From Pseudomonadota bacterium (lineage in GTDB: Bacteria; Pseudomonadota; Alphaproteobacteria; Sphingomonadales; Sphingomonadaceae), in NCBI GenBank assembly GCA_023433445.1, contig JAEZCS010000143.1:1-20855 (forward strand): 20,855 bases of DNA, read 5' to 3'. The notes beneath the pieces are model-generated. The model ran no database searches and was not told the DNA's origin. It saw only the letters and a list, made by a program, of their open reading frames with translations. Both the position numbers and the translations under genes were made by a program. Below, in pieces: positions 8,330 through 15,093 of the stretch; within the stretch, counting starts at the first letter, position 1; every line of letters begins with the position of its first letter.

Positions 8330-9325
8330 TCAGCGATTGTGCGCGAGCCAGGGGAACACCGTCAAGCCCTTCGCTTCCAGCCACTCGCGATTATAGAGAG
8401 TGGAGAGATAGCGGAACCCCGTATCGCAGAGGATCGTGACGATTCGCTTGCCCGGCCCCAGTTCGCGCGCCAACGCCACCGCACCCGCGACATTTATGCC
8501 CGATGACAGGCCAAGGCAAAGCCCCTCTTCCGCCAGCAGGCGCTCGACCCAATTCAACCCTTCCTCATCGGAAATGCGGAACTGGGTATCAATGGGCGCT
8601 CCCTCAAGATTGGCGGTTATGCGACCCTGCCCGATCCCCTCGGCCACTGATGACCCTTCCGCCTTCAGCTCGCCATGCGCATAATAATTGTAGAGCGCCG
8701 CGCCATGAGGATCGGTCAGCGCAACAGTGATATTCTCGTCATGCGCTTTGAGGCCCAGGCCCACGCCAGCGATCGTACCGCCGGTGCCAGCCGCACAGGT
8801 GAAGCCGTCGATCTGGCCATCCAGCTGCTGCCAGATTTCCTCTGCCGTTCCGACGATATGCGCCTTGCGATTGGCAATATTGTCGAACTGGTTCGCCCAG
8901 ATCGCATTCTCCGTCTCTTCCGCGATCCGGCGCGATGTATGGACGAAATGGCCGGGATTTGAATAGGCAGCCGCAGGCACCGTCACCAGTTCAGCGCCCA
9001 GCGCGCGCAGCGTGTCCATTTTCTCCCGGCTCTGGGTCTCGGGCATGACGATGATCGTCTTGTACCCCTTCGCATTGGCGACCAGCGCCAGGCCAATTCC
9101 AGTATTACCGGCCGTCCCTTCGACGATAGTGCCGCCCGGCTGCAAAAGCCCCTTTTCTTCGGCATCATTGACGATGAAGAGCGCCGCGCGATCCTTGACC
9201 GACGCCCCGGGATTGGTGAATTCGCACTTGGCGAAAATATCGCAGCCTGTCTCTTCGGACGGGCCAGCGAGGCGCACCAGCGGCGTGTTGCCAATCAGGG
9301 CGAGGCTATCATTCTGAACCAGCAT
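8330..9325 (-). CDS. cysK: Cysteine synthase (O-acetylserine sulfhydrylase family, PLP-dependent)
   Basis: It probably makes L-cysteine from O-acetylserine and sulfide in the cytoplasm. The 331-residue protein starts MLVQNDSLALIGNTPLVRL, a typical CysK opening. The PLP lysine is K44 in NPGASVKDRAA. The substrate loop is TAGNTG (71-76), and the phosphate-binding loop is GTGGT (179-183). It differs from textbook CysK in having Ala instead of Ser in the substrate loop (TSGNTG), so a related beta-replacement specificity is possible. The ATG at 9325 was chosen because the longer frame to 9439 adds a non-conserved, arginine-rich leader. It is the first gene of a minus-strand run towards mraZ and diverges from the sleB-type gene. 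Confidence 0.85.
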   Translation of the reverse strand: MLVQNDSLALIGNTPLVRLAGPSEETGCDIFAKCEFTNPGASVKDRAALFIVNDAEEKGLLQPGGTIVEGTAGNTGIGLALVANAKGYKTIIVMPETQSREKMDTLRALGAELVTVPAAAYSNPGHFVHTSRRIAEETENAIWANQFDNIANRKAHIVGTAEEIWQQLDGQIDGFTCAAGTGGTIAGVGLGLKAHDENITVALTDPHGAALYNYYAHGELKAEGSSVAEGIGQGRITANLEGAPIDTQFRISDEEGLNWVERLLAEEGLCLGLSSGINVAGAVALARELGPGKRIVTILCDTGFRYLSTLYNREWLEAKGLTVFPWLAHNR

Positions 9326-9433
9326 ATGCCCCGCATAGCGGAGCGGATGCACGCTTGCCAAGCAAGGGAATGCTGATCCGCCCAAAGACCTGATTGCATC
9401 CGTGCGCCATAAGTGCCGCCGCCGGGAAGAAAG

Positions 9434-9449
9434 TGGCAAGGCTTTTGCG
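9434..9449 (+). promoter_or_regulatory. Candidate sigma-54 (RpoN) promoter of the cell-wall hydrolase gene
   Basis: TGGCAAGGCTTTTGCG matches the sigma-54 consensus TGGCACG-N4-TTGCW at all defined positions except two (A for C, G for W). The invariant GG (9435-9436) and GC (9447-9448) have exactly 10 bases between them, as this sigma factor requires. A start site about 12 bases downstream would give a leader of about 50 bases before the ATG at 9511. No enhancer-binding-protein site was identified, and a single match can arise by chance. Confidence 0.4.
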
Positions 9450-9510
9450 CTAGGAGAGGCCCCGGGTGGGGCTGGGCCGCGATGAATTAGTGAGAAAAGA
9501 CAGCTTCAAC

Positions 9511-10425
9511 ATGGTGCGTGCGCGATTCTGGCATATGCTATTGGCCGTTCTGGTGCTGACTGCGCTCGCCTTGCCGCGTCTGATCACCGCCGCGCCGCTG
9601 GACATGCTCGCGGATGCAAGGTCACGGGACGAGGTTGCAGAAAGGGCAAGCGAGAATTTTCCTGGGTCCGCTTATTTTTTTGCAGACAATGTCTTTCAGG
9701 CTCTTCCTGATTCGCCGGAAAACAGCCGGCATGTGCTGAAACTCGCCACAATCGACGCGGCACCGGCGGCAGCGTTTCGCGGAAAGAGCGCACTCGATAG
9801 CTTCAGGGCCGTCAACTGCCTCACCTCAGCCATATATTATGAAGCAGCCAATGAACCGGAAGAGGGTCAGCGCGCGGTTGCTCAGGTCGTCCTGAACCGG
9901 GTGCGCAATCCGCTTTGGCCGCACAGCGTCTGCGGCGTTGTCTATCAAGGGTCGGAACGCACCGACTCCCTCTGCCAATTCACATTCAGCTGCGATGGAT
10001 CGATGGGTCGGGCCAACCACGCGCAGAGCTGGGCGCGCGCGCGCCGGATTGCGGAGCAGGCCCTCGCAGGCCGCGTCTACGCGCCGGTCGGACTTGCCAC
10101 ATTCTACCACACCCTGGCTGTGCGCCCCGGATGGGCGGCGTCGAAGCGGCCCGTCGCCGTTATCGGGGCACACATTTTCTACCAGATGCCCGGGTTCAAC
10201 GGTACAGAGGCCGCGTTCCGCATCCCCTATTCCGGGCGAGAGTGGCAATCGGGCCCGCCGGCAAGAGCGTGGACGGTAAGGTCGCCTGCGATACAGCCTG
10301 TGTCTCCGCCAGCGGATGTCGACGACATCGCCCCCCTTGCGGTCCCGTCGCCACCTGCTCAGGACATGCCGCCCCAATCCACCATCCGACCCGAATATCG
10401 GAACAGCGGCCGTCCCATCCTATAA
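9511..10425 (+). CDS. SleB-type cell wall hydrolase (Hydrolase_2 family), exported or membrane-anchored
   Basis: It probably cleaves peptidoglycan glycan strands in the periplasm. The 304-residue protein has an N-terminal hydrophobic segment (about 7-26), either an uncleaved anchor or a signal peptide. The SleB/CwlJ catalytic domain follows (about 99-238). It contains NCLTSAIYYEAANEPEEGQ with the expected catalytic glutamate E111, then AQVVLNRVRNP, CQFTFSCDG (155-163) and ATFYHT with H200. The C-terminal 60 residues are Pro-rich and low-complexity. Despite the name inherited from spore germination enzymes, such proteins are common in non-sporulating alphaproteobacteria. The ATG at 9511 was preferred over an upstream GTG at 9466 because it begins right before the signal-like region. 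Confidence 0.85.
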   Translation: MVRARFWHMLLAVLVLTALALPRLITAAPLDMLADARSRDEVAERASENFPGSAYFFADNVFQALPDSPENSRHVLKLATIDAAPAAAFRGKSALDSFRAVNCLTSAIYYEAANEPEEGQRAVAQVVLNRVRNPLWPHSVCGVVYQGSERTDSLCQFTFSCDGSMGRANHAQSWARARRIAEQALAGRVYAPVGLATFYHTLAVRPGWAASKRPVAVIGAHIFYQMPGFNGTEAAFRIPYSGREWQSGPPARAWTVRSPAIQPVSPPADVDDIAPLAVPSPPAQDMPPQSTIRPEYRNSGRPIL

Positions 10426-10584
10426 AAAGCGTCGCCTGCTATTTATTTGCCACGACCTCTTAAAGCACTGATTATCGGTCAAAATAAAAAACTTCAGCAA
10501 GTCGATGAACTGTGGAACCAATTGCCGTGATGAATGGTTCTGCATACCGGATAGCAAATCTTTTGCCCCCCGCTCTTGCTATCC

Positions 10585-10636
10585 AAAAAAACATGAGCCC
10601 GGAACGCATCTCCCCCCCCGACGCGTTCCGGGCTCA
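10585..10636 (-). terminator. Rho-independent terminator reading on the minus strand
   Basis: A perfect 14-bp stem (10594-10607 with 10623-10636) has a 15-base loop that contains eight consecutive C (plus-strand reading). On the minus strand it is followed by TG and then seven T (10591-10585), the classic terminator layout. Read on the plus strand, the stem is followed only by GACTTTTC, a poor tract. No minus-strand gene is recognised between this element and the plus-strand lipoprotein gene. Confidence 0.6.
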
Positions 10637-10680
10637 GACTTTTCAGGGCATCTTCATCCAATCCACGATGTTTCCGTTGC

Positions 10681-10705
10681 GGAACGTATTTCACCTCTGC
10701 GGGTT
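10681..10705 (+). promoter_or_regulatory. Weak EcfG-like (general stress sigma factor) promoter candidate
   Basis: GGAAC at 10681-10685 is followed after 16 bases by GGTT (10702-10705). Alphaproteobacterial EcfG promoters are GGAAC-N16/17-CGTT, so the -35 part fits fully and the -10 part at 3 of 4. It would start a leader of about 55 bases before the entericidin-like gene. A similar GGAAC-N17-GGTT occurs at 10514-10539. Confidence 0.25.
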
Positions 10706-10766
10706 TTCCCCCTCAGCCGCTGGATAGCGCGGCCATCCGGCTCGAGTTTTTCCTTAGGAGAAGACC

Positions 10767-10895
10767 ATGACGAAGAAAATCTTTGCTGCCCTGCTGCTTA
10801 CCGGTTCGCTGATGGTGACCGCATGCAACACCGTTGAGGGCGCGGGCAGAGACGTGCAGAGCGCCGGTGCTGCGGTGGAAGACGCAGCCAAGTAA
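10767..10895 (+). CDS. Entericidin-like small lipoprotein
   Basis: The product is a 42-residue precursor. It has MTKK, a hydrophobic core (IFAALLLTGSLMVTA) and a lipobox ending VTAC with the lipidated cysteine at residue 20. The mature peptide is about 23 residues, NTVEGAGRDVQSAGAAVEDA. The CNTVEGAGRDVQSAG pattern is the hallmark of the entericidin A/B family of tiny membrane lipoproteins, whose E. coli members form a toxin-antidote pair. Only one copy is present here, so no pair is claimed. A strong ribosome site, AGGAGA, ends 5 bases before the ATG, and a strong terminator follows after 28 bp, so it is a single-gene transcript. Confidence 0.9.
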   Translation: MTKKIFAALLLTGSLMVTACNTVEGAGRDVQSAGAAVEDAAK

Positions 10896-10923
10896 AGAGC
10901 GACAACAGGCTCCCAACCCTAGC

Positions 10924-10948
10924 GGCCCGCCACTGGCGGGCCTTTTTT
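10924..10948 (+). terminator. Rho-independent terminator of the entericidin-like gene
   Basis: GGCCCGCC (10924-10931) pairs perfectly with GGCGGGCC (10935-10942) around a 3-base ACT loop, followed by six T (10943-10948). It stands 28 bp after the lipoprotein stop codon and faces the same way. Confidence 0.88.
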
Positions 10949-11052
10949 CTAGAGCACGCTGCGTTTAATCGGACGCAGGTCGCGTGCTCTAGTTTTTTTT
11001 CGCATCGTTTTCAGCGGAAAACCGGTTCCCACTTTTCCGCACGATGCTCTAG
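10949..11052. repeat. Dispersed alphaproteobacterial palindromic repeat with CTAGAGCA ends
   Basis: CTAGAGCACGC (10949-10959) pairs with GCGTGCTCTAG (10982-10992), enclosing a second stem TGCGT/ACGCA (10960-10964, 10973-10977). After a run of eight T comes a second unit: GCATCGT (11002-11008) with ACGATGC (11041-11047), and inside it GCGGAAAA (11014-11021) with TTTTCCGC (11033-11040) around ACCGGTTCCCAC. A final GCTCTAG ends at 11052. The AAAACCGGTTCCCACTTTT core with CTCTAG ends recalls an intergenic repeat I know to be frequent in alphaproteobacterial genomes. The last arm overlaps the end of tatC. Confidence 0.75.
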
Positions 11053-11837
11053 CTGGTGGAAGGGTCTGCTCCGTCCGATGACGCTGCTTCGCGAGCTTGC
11101 TTGCGATCGGTGAACCAGATTGCGACGATGGTGATTTCGTAGAGCAGCAGTAGGGGGATGGCGAGCATCAGCTGCGATACGACGTCCGGCGGCGTCAGAA
11201 CGGCGGCGATGATGAAGGCCGCGACGATCATGTAGCGGCGCAGGCTGATAAGTTGAGCGCGGGTGACGAAACCCGCGCGGTTCAGCAGCATCAGCAGGAC
11301 GGGCATCAGGAAACTGATCCCGAATGCAAGGATGAACTGCATGACTAAAGTGAGGTAGGCGTCGGTGCTGGGCAGCGCCTCGACCGCCAGACCACCACTA
11401 TCCCCTTGGAATTGCAGGAAGAAATGGAATGCGGTCGGCATCACGACATAATAAGCGAGGCTTGCTCCCATCAGGAAAAGCACCGGCGTCATCACCAGGA
11501 ACGGTAATAACGCCTTCTTTTCCTTGGCATAAAGGCCCGGCGCGACAAACGCCCACAGCTGGTTTGCGATGATTGGGAAGGACAGGCAGAACGCCCCGAA
11601 GATCGCCACCTTCACCTGGACGAAGAAAGCCTCATACAGCTTGGTATAAACCAGCCGCCCGCCCCCGTCGCCAAAGGCTTCCTTCAAAGGATGCACTAGG
11701 AAGGCGAAGAGCTTGTCCGAAAAATAGAAGCAGACCGCGCCAGTGAGGAGCAGCGCCCACACGCATTTCATCAGCCGTCCGCGTAACTCAATCAGATGTT
11801 CGAGCAGCGGCGCCTTTGTCTCGTCAATGTCTCTCAT
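11049..11837 (-). CDS. tatC: Twin-arginine translocase subunit TatC
   Basis: TatC is the inner-membrane receptor for twin-arginine signal peptides in the Tat export pathway for folded proteins. The 262-residue protein opens with the conserved cytoplasmic LLEHLIELRGRL (about 11-22). Six hydrophobic segments follow, with FPIIANQLWAFVAPGLYAKEK (first periplasmic and cytoplasmic loop signature) near residue 90 and AAVLTPPDVVSQLMLAIPLLLLYE near the end. The start overlaps the tatB stop by 4 bases (ATGA). The TAG stop (11051-11049) lies inside the terminal CTCTAG arm of the neighbouring dispersed repeat, so the final codons or stop were probably set by that repeat. Confidence 0.97.
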   Translation of the reverse strand: MRDIDETKAPLLEHLIELRGRLMKCVWALLLTGAVCFYFSDKLFAFLVHPLKEAFGDGGGRLVYTKLYEAFFVQVKVAIFGAFCLSFPIIANQLWAFVAPGLYAKEKKALLPFLVMTPVLFLMGASLAYYVVMPTAFHFFLQFQGDSGGLAVEALPSTDAYLTLVMQFILAFGISFLMPVLLMLLNRAGFVTRAQLISLRRYMIVAAFIIAAVLTPPDVVSQLMLAIPLLLLYEITIVAIWFTDRKQAREAASSDGADPSTS

Positions 11838-12262
11838 GCCTGCGCGTCACCCTTGCCCGCGGACGCGGGGTGCGCAGCGATATAGGGCGGGCCGTCGGAA
11901 GCTGGCGCCGGAGCTGCCTGTGCCGACTGCGCCACGAAAGGCGGTGGCGAGGCCGCCTCGGCAGGTGCGGCGTTTTCCGAGGATGCTGGCAGCGGCTCCA
12001 TCGCGGGCTCTGTAGACGAAGTTTCGGGCGGATGTTCCTGCATGATGCGCCGGTTCTGGTCCGCCCATTTCTTTTCCAGCTCTTCCATTTCGGCTTCGCG
12101 CACCATCGCGTCGAGACCGGTGCGGAAATGACGCGCCATGCCGCGCGCCTTCCCGATGACCTGACCGACCTTGTAAAGGGCGCGCGGCAAATCCTTGGGG
12201 CCAATCACGATCACCGCGACGATCACGATCAGCAGAAGTTCGGTCGAACCGAAGTCGAACAT
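11834..12262 (-). CDS. tatB: Twin-arginine translocase subunit TatB
   Basis: TatB joins TatC to form the signal-peptide receptor complex. The 142-residue protein has the typical start MFDFGSTELLLIVIVAVIVIG with the conserved E8. One membrane helix spans about 5-21, with the G21-P22 hinge, and an amphipathic helix follows (PKDLPRALYKVGQVIGKARG). A charged stretch then leads into a Pro/Ala-rich tail with little conservation. It sits 29 bp after tatA and overlaps tatC by 4 bases, the standard tatABC order. The E8 and GP features separate it from TatA. Confidence 0.95.
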   Translation of the reverse strand: MFDFGSTELLLIVIVAVIVIGPKDLPRALYKVGQVIGKARGMARHFRTGLDAMVREAEMEELEKKWADQNRRIMQEHPPETSSTEPAMEPLPASSENAAPAEAASPPPFVAQSAQAAPAPASDGPPYIAAHPASAGKGDAQA

Positions 12263-12291
12263 ACGCGCCTACCGCTGGACGTTAAGGACGA

Positions 12292-12534
12292 TCAGGCCTT
12301 CGTCTTTTCTTCAGTGGTCGCGGTCGGCGCATCCTGTTCTGGAACGCGATGTCCCTCGATCCGCGTGGCAGGCTTGGACGAAGCGATGTCGTCATCATCG
12401 TCCGCCATGCCCTTCTTGAAGCTCTTGATGCCCTTGGCGACGTCGCCCATCAGCCCCGAAATGCGGCCACCGCCAAACAGCAGCATGACCACCAGGAGAA
12501 CGATGACCCAATGCATCAAAGAAAAGGAACCCAT
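12292..12534 (-). CDS. tatA: Twin-arginine translocase pore subunit TatA
   Basis: TatA polymerises on the TatBC complex to let folded proteins cross the inner membrane. The 80-residue protein has a short periplasmic N-terminus, a helix at about 6-20, the F20-G21 hinge and the amphipathic helix ISGLMGDVAKGIKSFKKGM. A run of five aspartates (46-50 region) and a polar tail follow. An AGGAGA ribosome site lies about 7-8 bases before the ATG. It heads the tatABC genes and follows scpB by 29 bp. Confidence 0.96.
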   Translation of the reverse strand: MGSFSLMHWVIVLLVVMLLFGGGRISGLMGDVAKGIKSFKKGMADDDDDIASSKPATRIEGHRVPEQDAPTATTEEKTKA

Positions 12535-12563
12535 TGTAACTATCTCCTGAAAGGAAACCCGTT

Positions 12564-13157
12564 TTAGGCTTCTTCCTCGTCATTTTCCAGAACGGATTGA
12601 GCGCCGAGCCCCTCCAGCGCAAGATCGACCGGATCCAGCAATCCGGCAGCGCGCAGATCTTCCATCCCCGGCAAGTCCCGGCGGCTGCTAAGTCCGAAAT
12701 GTGACAGAAATTCGTGCGTCGTCGCATAAATAAGCGGGCGGCCAGGAACTTCCCGTCTGCCCGCTGGCCGGACCCAGCCTGCCTCCATAAGAACGTCCAG
12801 CGTCCCCTTCGCCACCTGCACGCCCCGAATGGCCTCCACCTCGGCGCGGCTGACGGGCTCATGATAGGCGATGATGGCCAGCGTCTCCATAGCCGCACGG
12901 GACAGCTTGCGCGTCTCATCCTTCTCCCGCCGCAGGATATGGGCAAGATCCGCCGCGGTCTGAAAATGCCAGCGCCCGCCGCGCTCGACCAGATTGATGC
13001 CGCGCCCGGCATAATGACTTGCCAGTGCGTCAAGGGCAGCGCCCAGATCGCCAGCCTCGCCCACATGCTGTCTCAGCTCGGCCATCGTCAACGGATGTTC
13101 GGCGACGAACAGCGCCGCTTCCACGGCCCGCATGAAATCGTCCGGTTCCTGCATCAC
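12564..13157 (-). CDS. scpB: Segregation and condensation protein ScpB
   Basis: ScpB dimers bind ScpA to form the kleisin-containing SMC condensin that compacts and helps separate chromosomes. The 197-residue protein shows the two winged-helix regions of the family. The first covers FMRAVEAALFVAEHPLTMAEL. The second includes LSRAAMETLAIIAYHEPVSRAEVEAIRG and ends in GRPLIYATTHEFLSHFGLSS. The start is either GTG at 13157 (GTGA overlap with the scpA stop, GGGGGA ribosome site 8 bases before it) or the very next ATG at 13154 (TGATG). The two differ by one residue. Overlap with scpA suggests coupled synthesis. Confidence 0.95.
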   Translation of the reverse strand: MMQEPDDFMRAVEAALFVAEHPLTMAELRQHVGEAGDLGAALDALASHYAGRGINLVERGGRWHFQTAADLAHILRREKDETRKLSRAAMETLAIIAYHEPVSRAEVEAIRGVQVAKGTLDVLMEAGWVRPAGRREVPGRPLIYATTHEFLSHFGLSSRRDLPGMEDLRAAGLLDPVDLALEGLGAQSVLENDEEEA

Positions 13158-13951
13158 AACAGACGTCCCCCAATTCGATCGGCCCCATCCTGATCAGGCA
13201 GCGTGGCGCGCAGATAGATGGGCTCGTAAATGCCATCCTGCTGTATTTCCAGCCGCCCCTGCCGCGCGAGTTCCAGCGCAGCGACAAAGCTGCTCGCCAG
13301 CGCCGACCGCGCCATCGGCCCATCCTGACCATCGGGCAGGAAGGATTCAAGCGTGGTCCAATCAATTGCAGACCCCACCAGCATGCCGACGCGCTGAATC
13401 GCTTCATCCAGCGTCATCACCGGGCGCGCGGCCACCAAGTGGACGACCGGCTGCGTTCGCGCGCGCACCTGACCGTAGGATTGCAGCAGGTCGTAAAGGC
13501 TGGCCGCCCATTTCGCCTTGCGCACCAGGCGCAGTCCTTCTGGCCGGGGACGGACGAATACATCGCGGCCGATGCGATCGCGCGCCATCAGACGAGCCCC
13601 CGCATCCCGCATGGCGTGCAGGCGCTGGAGCCGCAATTGCAGACGCAGCGCCAATTCGTCGGGATTGGGGTCCGGCTGCGCCTGCTTTGGCAACAGCAGC
13701 GAGGATTTGAGATATGCCAGCCAGGCCGCCATCACCAGATAGTCGGCCGCCAGTTCCAGCTTCAACCTTCGCGCGCCTTCGATATGGGCGAGATATTGCT
13801 CCACCAGCGCGAGGATGGAGATTTCGCGCAGGTCGACCTTTTGCGATCGGGCCAGCGCAAGGAGCAGATCGAGCGGCCCTTCCCAGCTTTCGAAGCTGAC
13901 GGTCAGCATGTCTTCACGCGGCTGTGGCGGAGGGATGAAGAGGTCTTCCAT
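13154..13951 (-). CDS. scpA: Segregation and condensation protein ScpA (kleisin)
   Basis: ScpA bridges the SMC heads and carries ScpB. The 265-residue protein has the family N-terminus FESWEGPLDLLLALARSQKVD (about 20-40) and DYLVMAAWLAYLKSSLLLP (around 70-88), which contact SMC. The C-terminal winged helix is FVAALELARQGRLEIQQDGIYEPI. The ATG at 13951 is preceded by an in-frame TGA two codons upstream, which fixes the start. A 74-bp gap to nagZ contains a 6-bp perfect hairpin (14011-14025) without a T-tract. Confidence 0.95.
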   Translation of the reverse strand: MEDLFIPPPQPREDMLTVSFESWEGPLDLLLALARSQKVDLREISILALVEQYLAHIEGARRLKLELAADYLVMAAWLAYLKSSLLLPKQAQPDPNPDELALRLQLRLQRLHAMRDAGARLMARDRIGRDVFVRPRPEGLRLVRKAKWAASLYDLLQSYGQVRARTQPVVHLVAARPVMTLDEAIQRVGMLVGSAIDWTTLESFLPDGQDGPMARSALASSFVAALELARQGRLEIQQDGIYEPIYLRATLPDQDGADRIGGRLL

Positions 13952-14025
13952 CGATCAGGCTCTTCCGCCGGGCGGTGACAACGGCATCAGTCCTTTTCCA
14001 CAAGTTCGCGCGGCAGCCCCTGCCG

Positions 14026-15039
14026 TCATGCAGCCGCCACCGAAAGCAGGCTGTCGCGGGTAGCCAGAAGCTGTTCCAGCGGGGGGCTTTCCACGGTCAG
14101 GCTGGTCGACGCCATGGCGCGATCGAGGCGCTCCCGCGATCGGTCGCTGATCTCCGGGAGCCGATTGGCTATGCCCAGCATGTCATCCATCCGCCCCCAG
14201 CAGTTGAGCGCGAGGTCGCAACCCGCGGCCACCACGCCAGCCGCCAGTTCCGGGATGCTGCCGTTCAACGCCTTCATGTCGAGATCGTCGGACATAAGAA
14301 GGCCGTCAAAGCCGATGCGCTGGCGGATGATCGTGTCGATGATCAAAGGAGAAAGGCTGGCGGGAAGATCCGCATCCCAGGCCGTGTAGACGACATGCGC
14401 GGTCATGCCGATGGTCGAGCCATTCAACGTCTGAAAAGGTGCAAGGTCGATGGCGAGTTCTTCTTCGCTCGCGGTTACGACGGGCAGTTCCTGATGGCTG
14501 TCCACCATGGCCCTGCCATGACCCGGCATATGTTTGATGATGCCCGCGACCCCGCCCTTTGCGAGCCCTTCGAGGACCGCGCGGCCAAGTGCGGCGACAC
14601 GCATGGGTTCTGCGCCCAGCGTGCGATCGCCCATGATGTCGCTCGCGCCTTCCTGCCGCACGTCGAGCAGCGGCAGCGCATCGACGGTGATGCCGGCTTC
14701 GGCCAGGGTCAGCGCGATCGCATGGGCATTGGCGCGGGCGGCGGCGATGGCGGTGGAGGGGGCGATGTCATAGAGGCGATCGAACACAGAGCCCGGTGGG
14801 AAGCTTGGCCAGACGGGCGCCTGCATGCGGGCCACGCGCCCGCCTTCCTGATCGATCATGATGAGCAGGTCATCGCGGCCGTGCAGCGCCCGCAGATGGT
14901 CCGTCAAGGCGCGCAGCTGGGCGCGATCGGCAATGTTGCGGCGGAAAAGGATATAGCCCGCAGGCTGTGCATCAGCGAAAAAAGCGCGCTCGTCCGCCGT
15001 GAGCGTCTCGCCGGAGAGGCCGAAGATTACCGGTTTCAT
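14026..15039 (-). CDS. nagZ: Beta-N-acetylhexosaminidase NagZ (glycoside hydrolase family 3)
   Basis: NagZ removes N-acetylglucosamine from anhydro-muropeptides in the cytoplasm during cell-wall recycling and thereby also feeds AmpC-inducing signals where those exist. The 337-residue protein shows GYILFRRNI, IDQEGGRVAR (62-71), the NagZ signature KHMPGHG (169-175) with the D180-S-H182 acid/base dyad, and MSDDLDM with nucleophile D251. The motif set and length distinguish NagZ from other family 3 enzymes. No good ribosome site precedes the ATG. In many alphaproteobacteria it directly follows the SPOR gene; here a DUF559 cassette stands between them. Confidence 0.95.
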   Translation of the reverse strand: MKPVIFGLSGETLTADERAFFADAQPAGYILFRRNIADRAQLRALTDHLRALHGRDDLLIMIDQEGGRVARMQAPVWPSFPPGSVFDRLYDIAPSTAIAAARANAHAIALTLAEAGITVDALPLLDVRQEGASDIMGDRTLGAEPMRVAALGRAVLEGLAKGGVAGIIKHMPGHGRAMVDSHQELPVVTASEEELAIDLAPFQTLNGSTIGMTAHVVYTAWDADLPASLSPLIIDTIIRQRIGFDGLLMSDDLDMKALNGSIPELAAGVVAAGCDLALNCWGRMDDMLGIANRLPEISDRSRERLDRAMASTSLTVESPPLEQLLATRDSLLSVAAA

Positions 15040-15093
15040 GGGAGTGGATGGTAGCGGCTGTGGAACGCTGTGTCGAAGGGGTTGTTGGGAGTT

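Larger units (their letters stand above)
10426..10766. other. 341-bp gene-free region with five inverted repeats, possible structured RNA
   Basis: No convincing gene lies here; the open frames run through the hairpins and resemble no family I know. Inverted repeats follow one another. GAACCA/TGGTTC is at 10515-10540. GGATAGCAA/TTGCTATCC (9 bp perfect) is at 10549-10584. TGAGCCCGGAACGC and its complement (14 bp perfect) are at 10594-10636. TTCCG/CGGAA is at 10672-10684. A wobble-containing GCTGGAT/ATCCGGC is at 10719-10741. This could be a structured leader of the lipoprotein gene, a small RNA on either strand, or a set of operators and terminators. The first 90 bases are AT-richer than the surroundings. 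Confidence 0.4.

Noticed and set aside
9457..9475. GCCCC-GGGT-GGGGC hairpin before the sleB-type gene as a riboswitch or attenuator
   Set aside because: Five GC pairs in GC-rich DNA are expected by chance, and there is no T tract or known riboswitch core.
10594..10636. GGAAC-N18-CGTT inside the 14-bp stem as an EcfG promoter
   Set aside because: The spacing of 18 is outside the usual 16-17 and the match is a by-product of the perfect inverted repeat.
10505..10837. Open frames on the plus strand (10505-10837, 10512-10727) and the minus strand (10494-10694) in the gene-free region
   Set aside because: They read through strong hairpins or into the entericidin gene in another frame, have no ribosome site and resemble nothing known.
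14011..14025. CGGCAG-CCC-CTGCCG hairpin just after nagZ as a terminator
   Set aside because: It is perfect but only 6 bp and not followed by a T tract on the minus strand; scpA follows closely and is probably co-transcribed.
13975..15054. A 359-codon plus-strand frame opposite nagZ
   Set aside because: It mirrors nagZ and has the same shadow composition; NagZ catalytic motifs prove the other strand.
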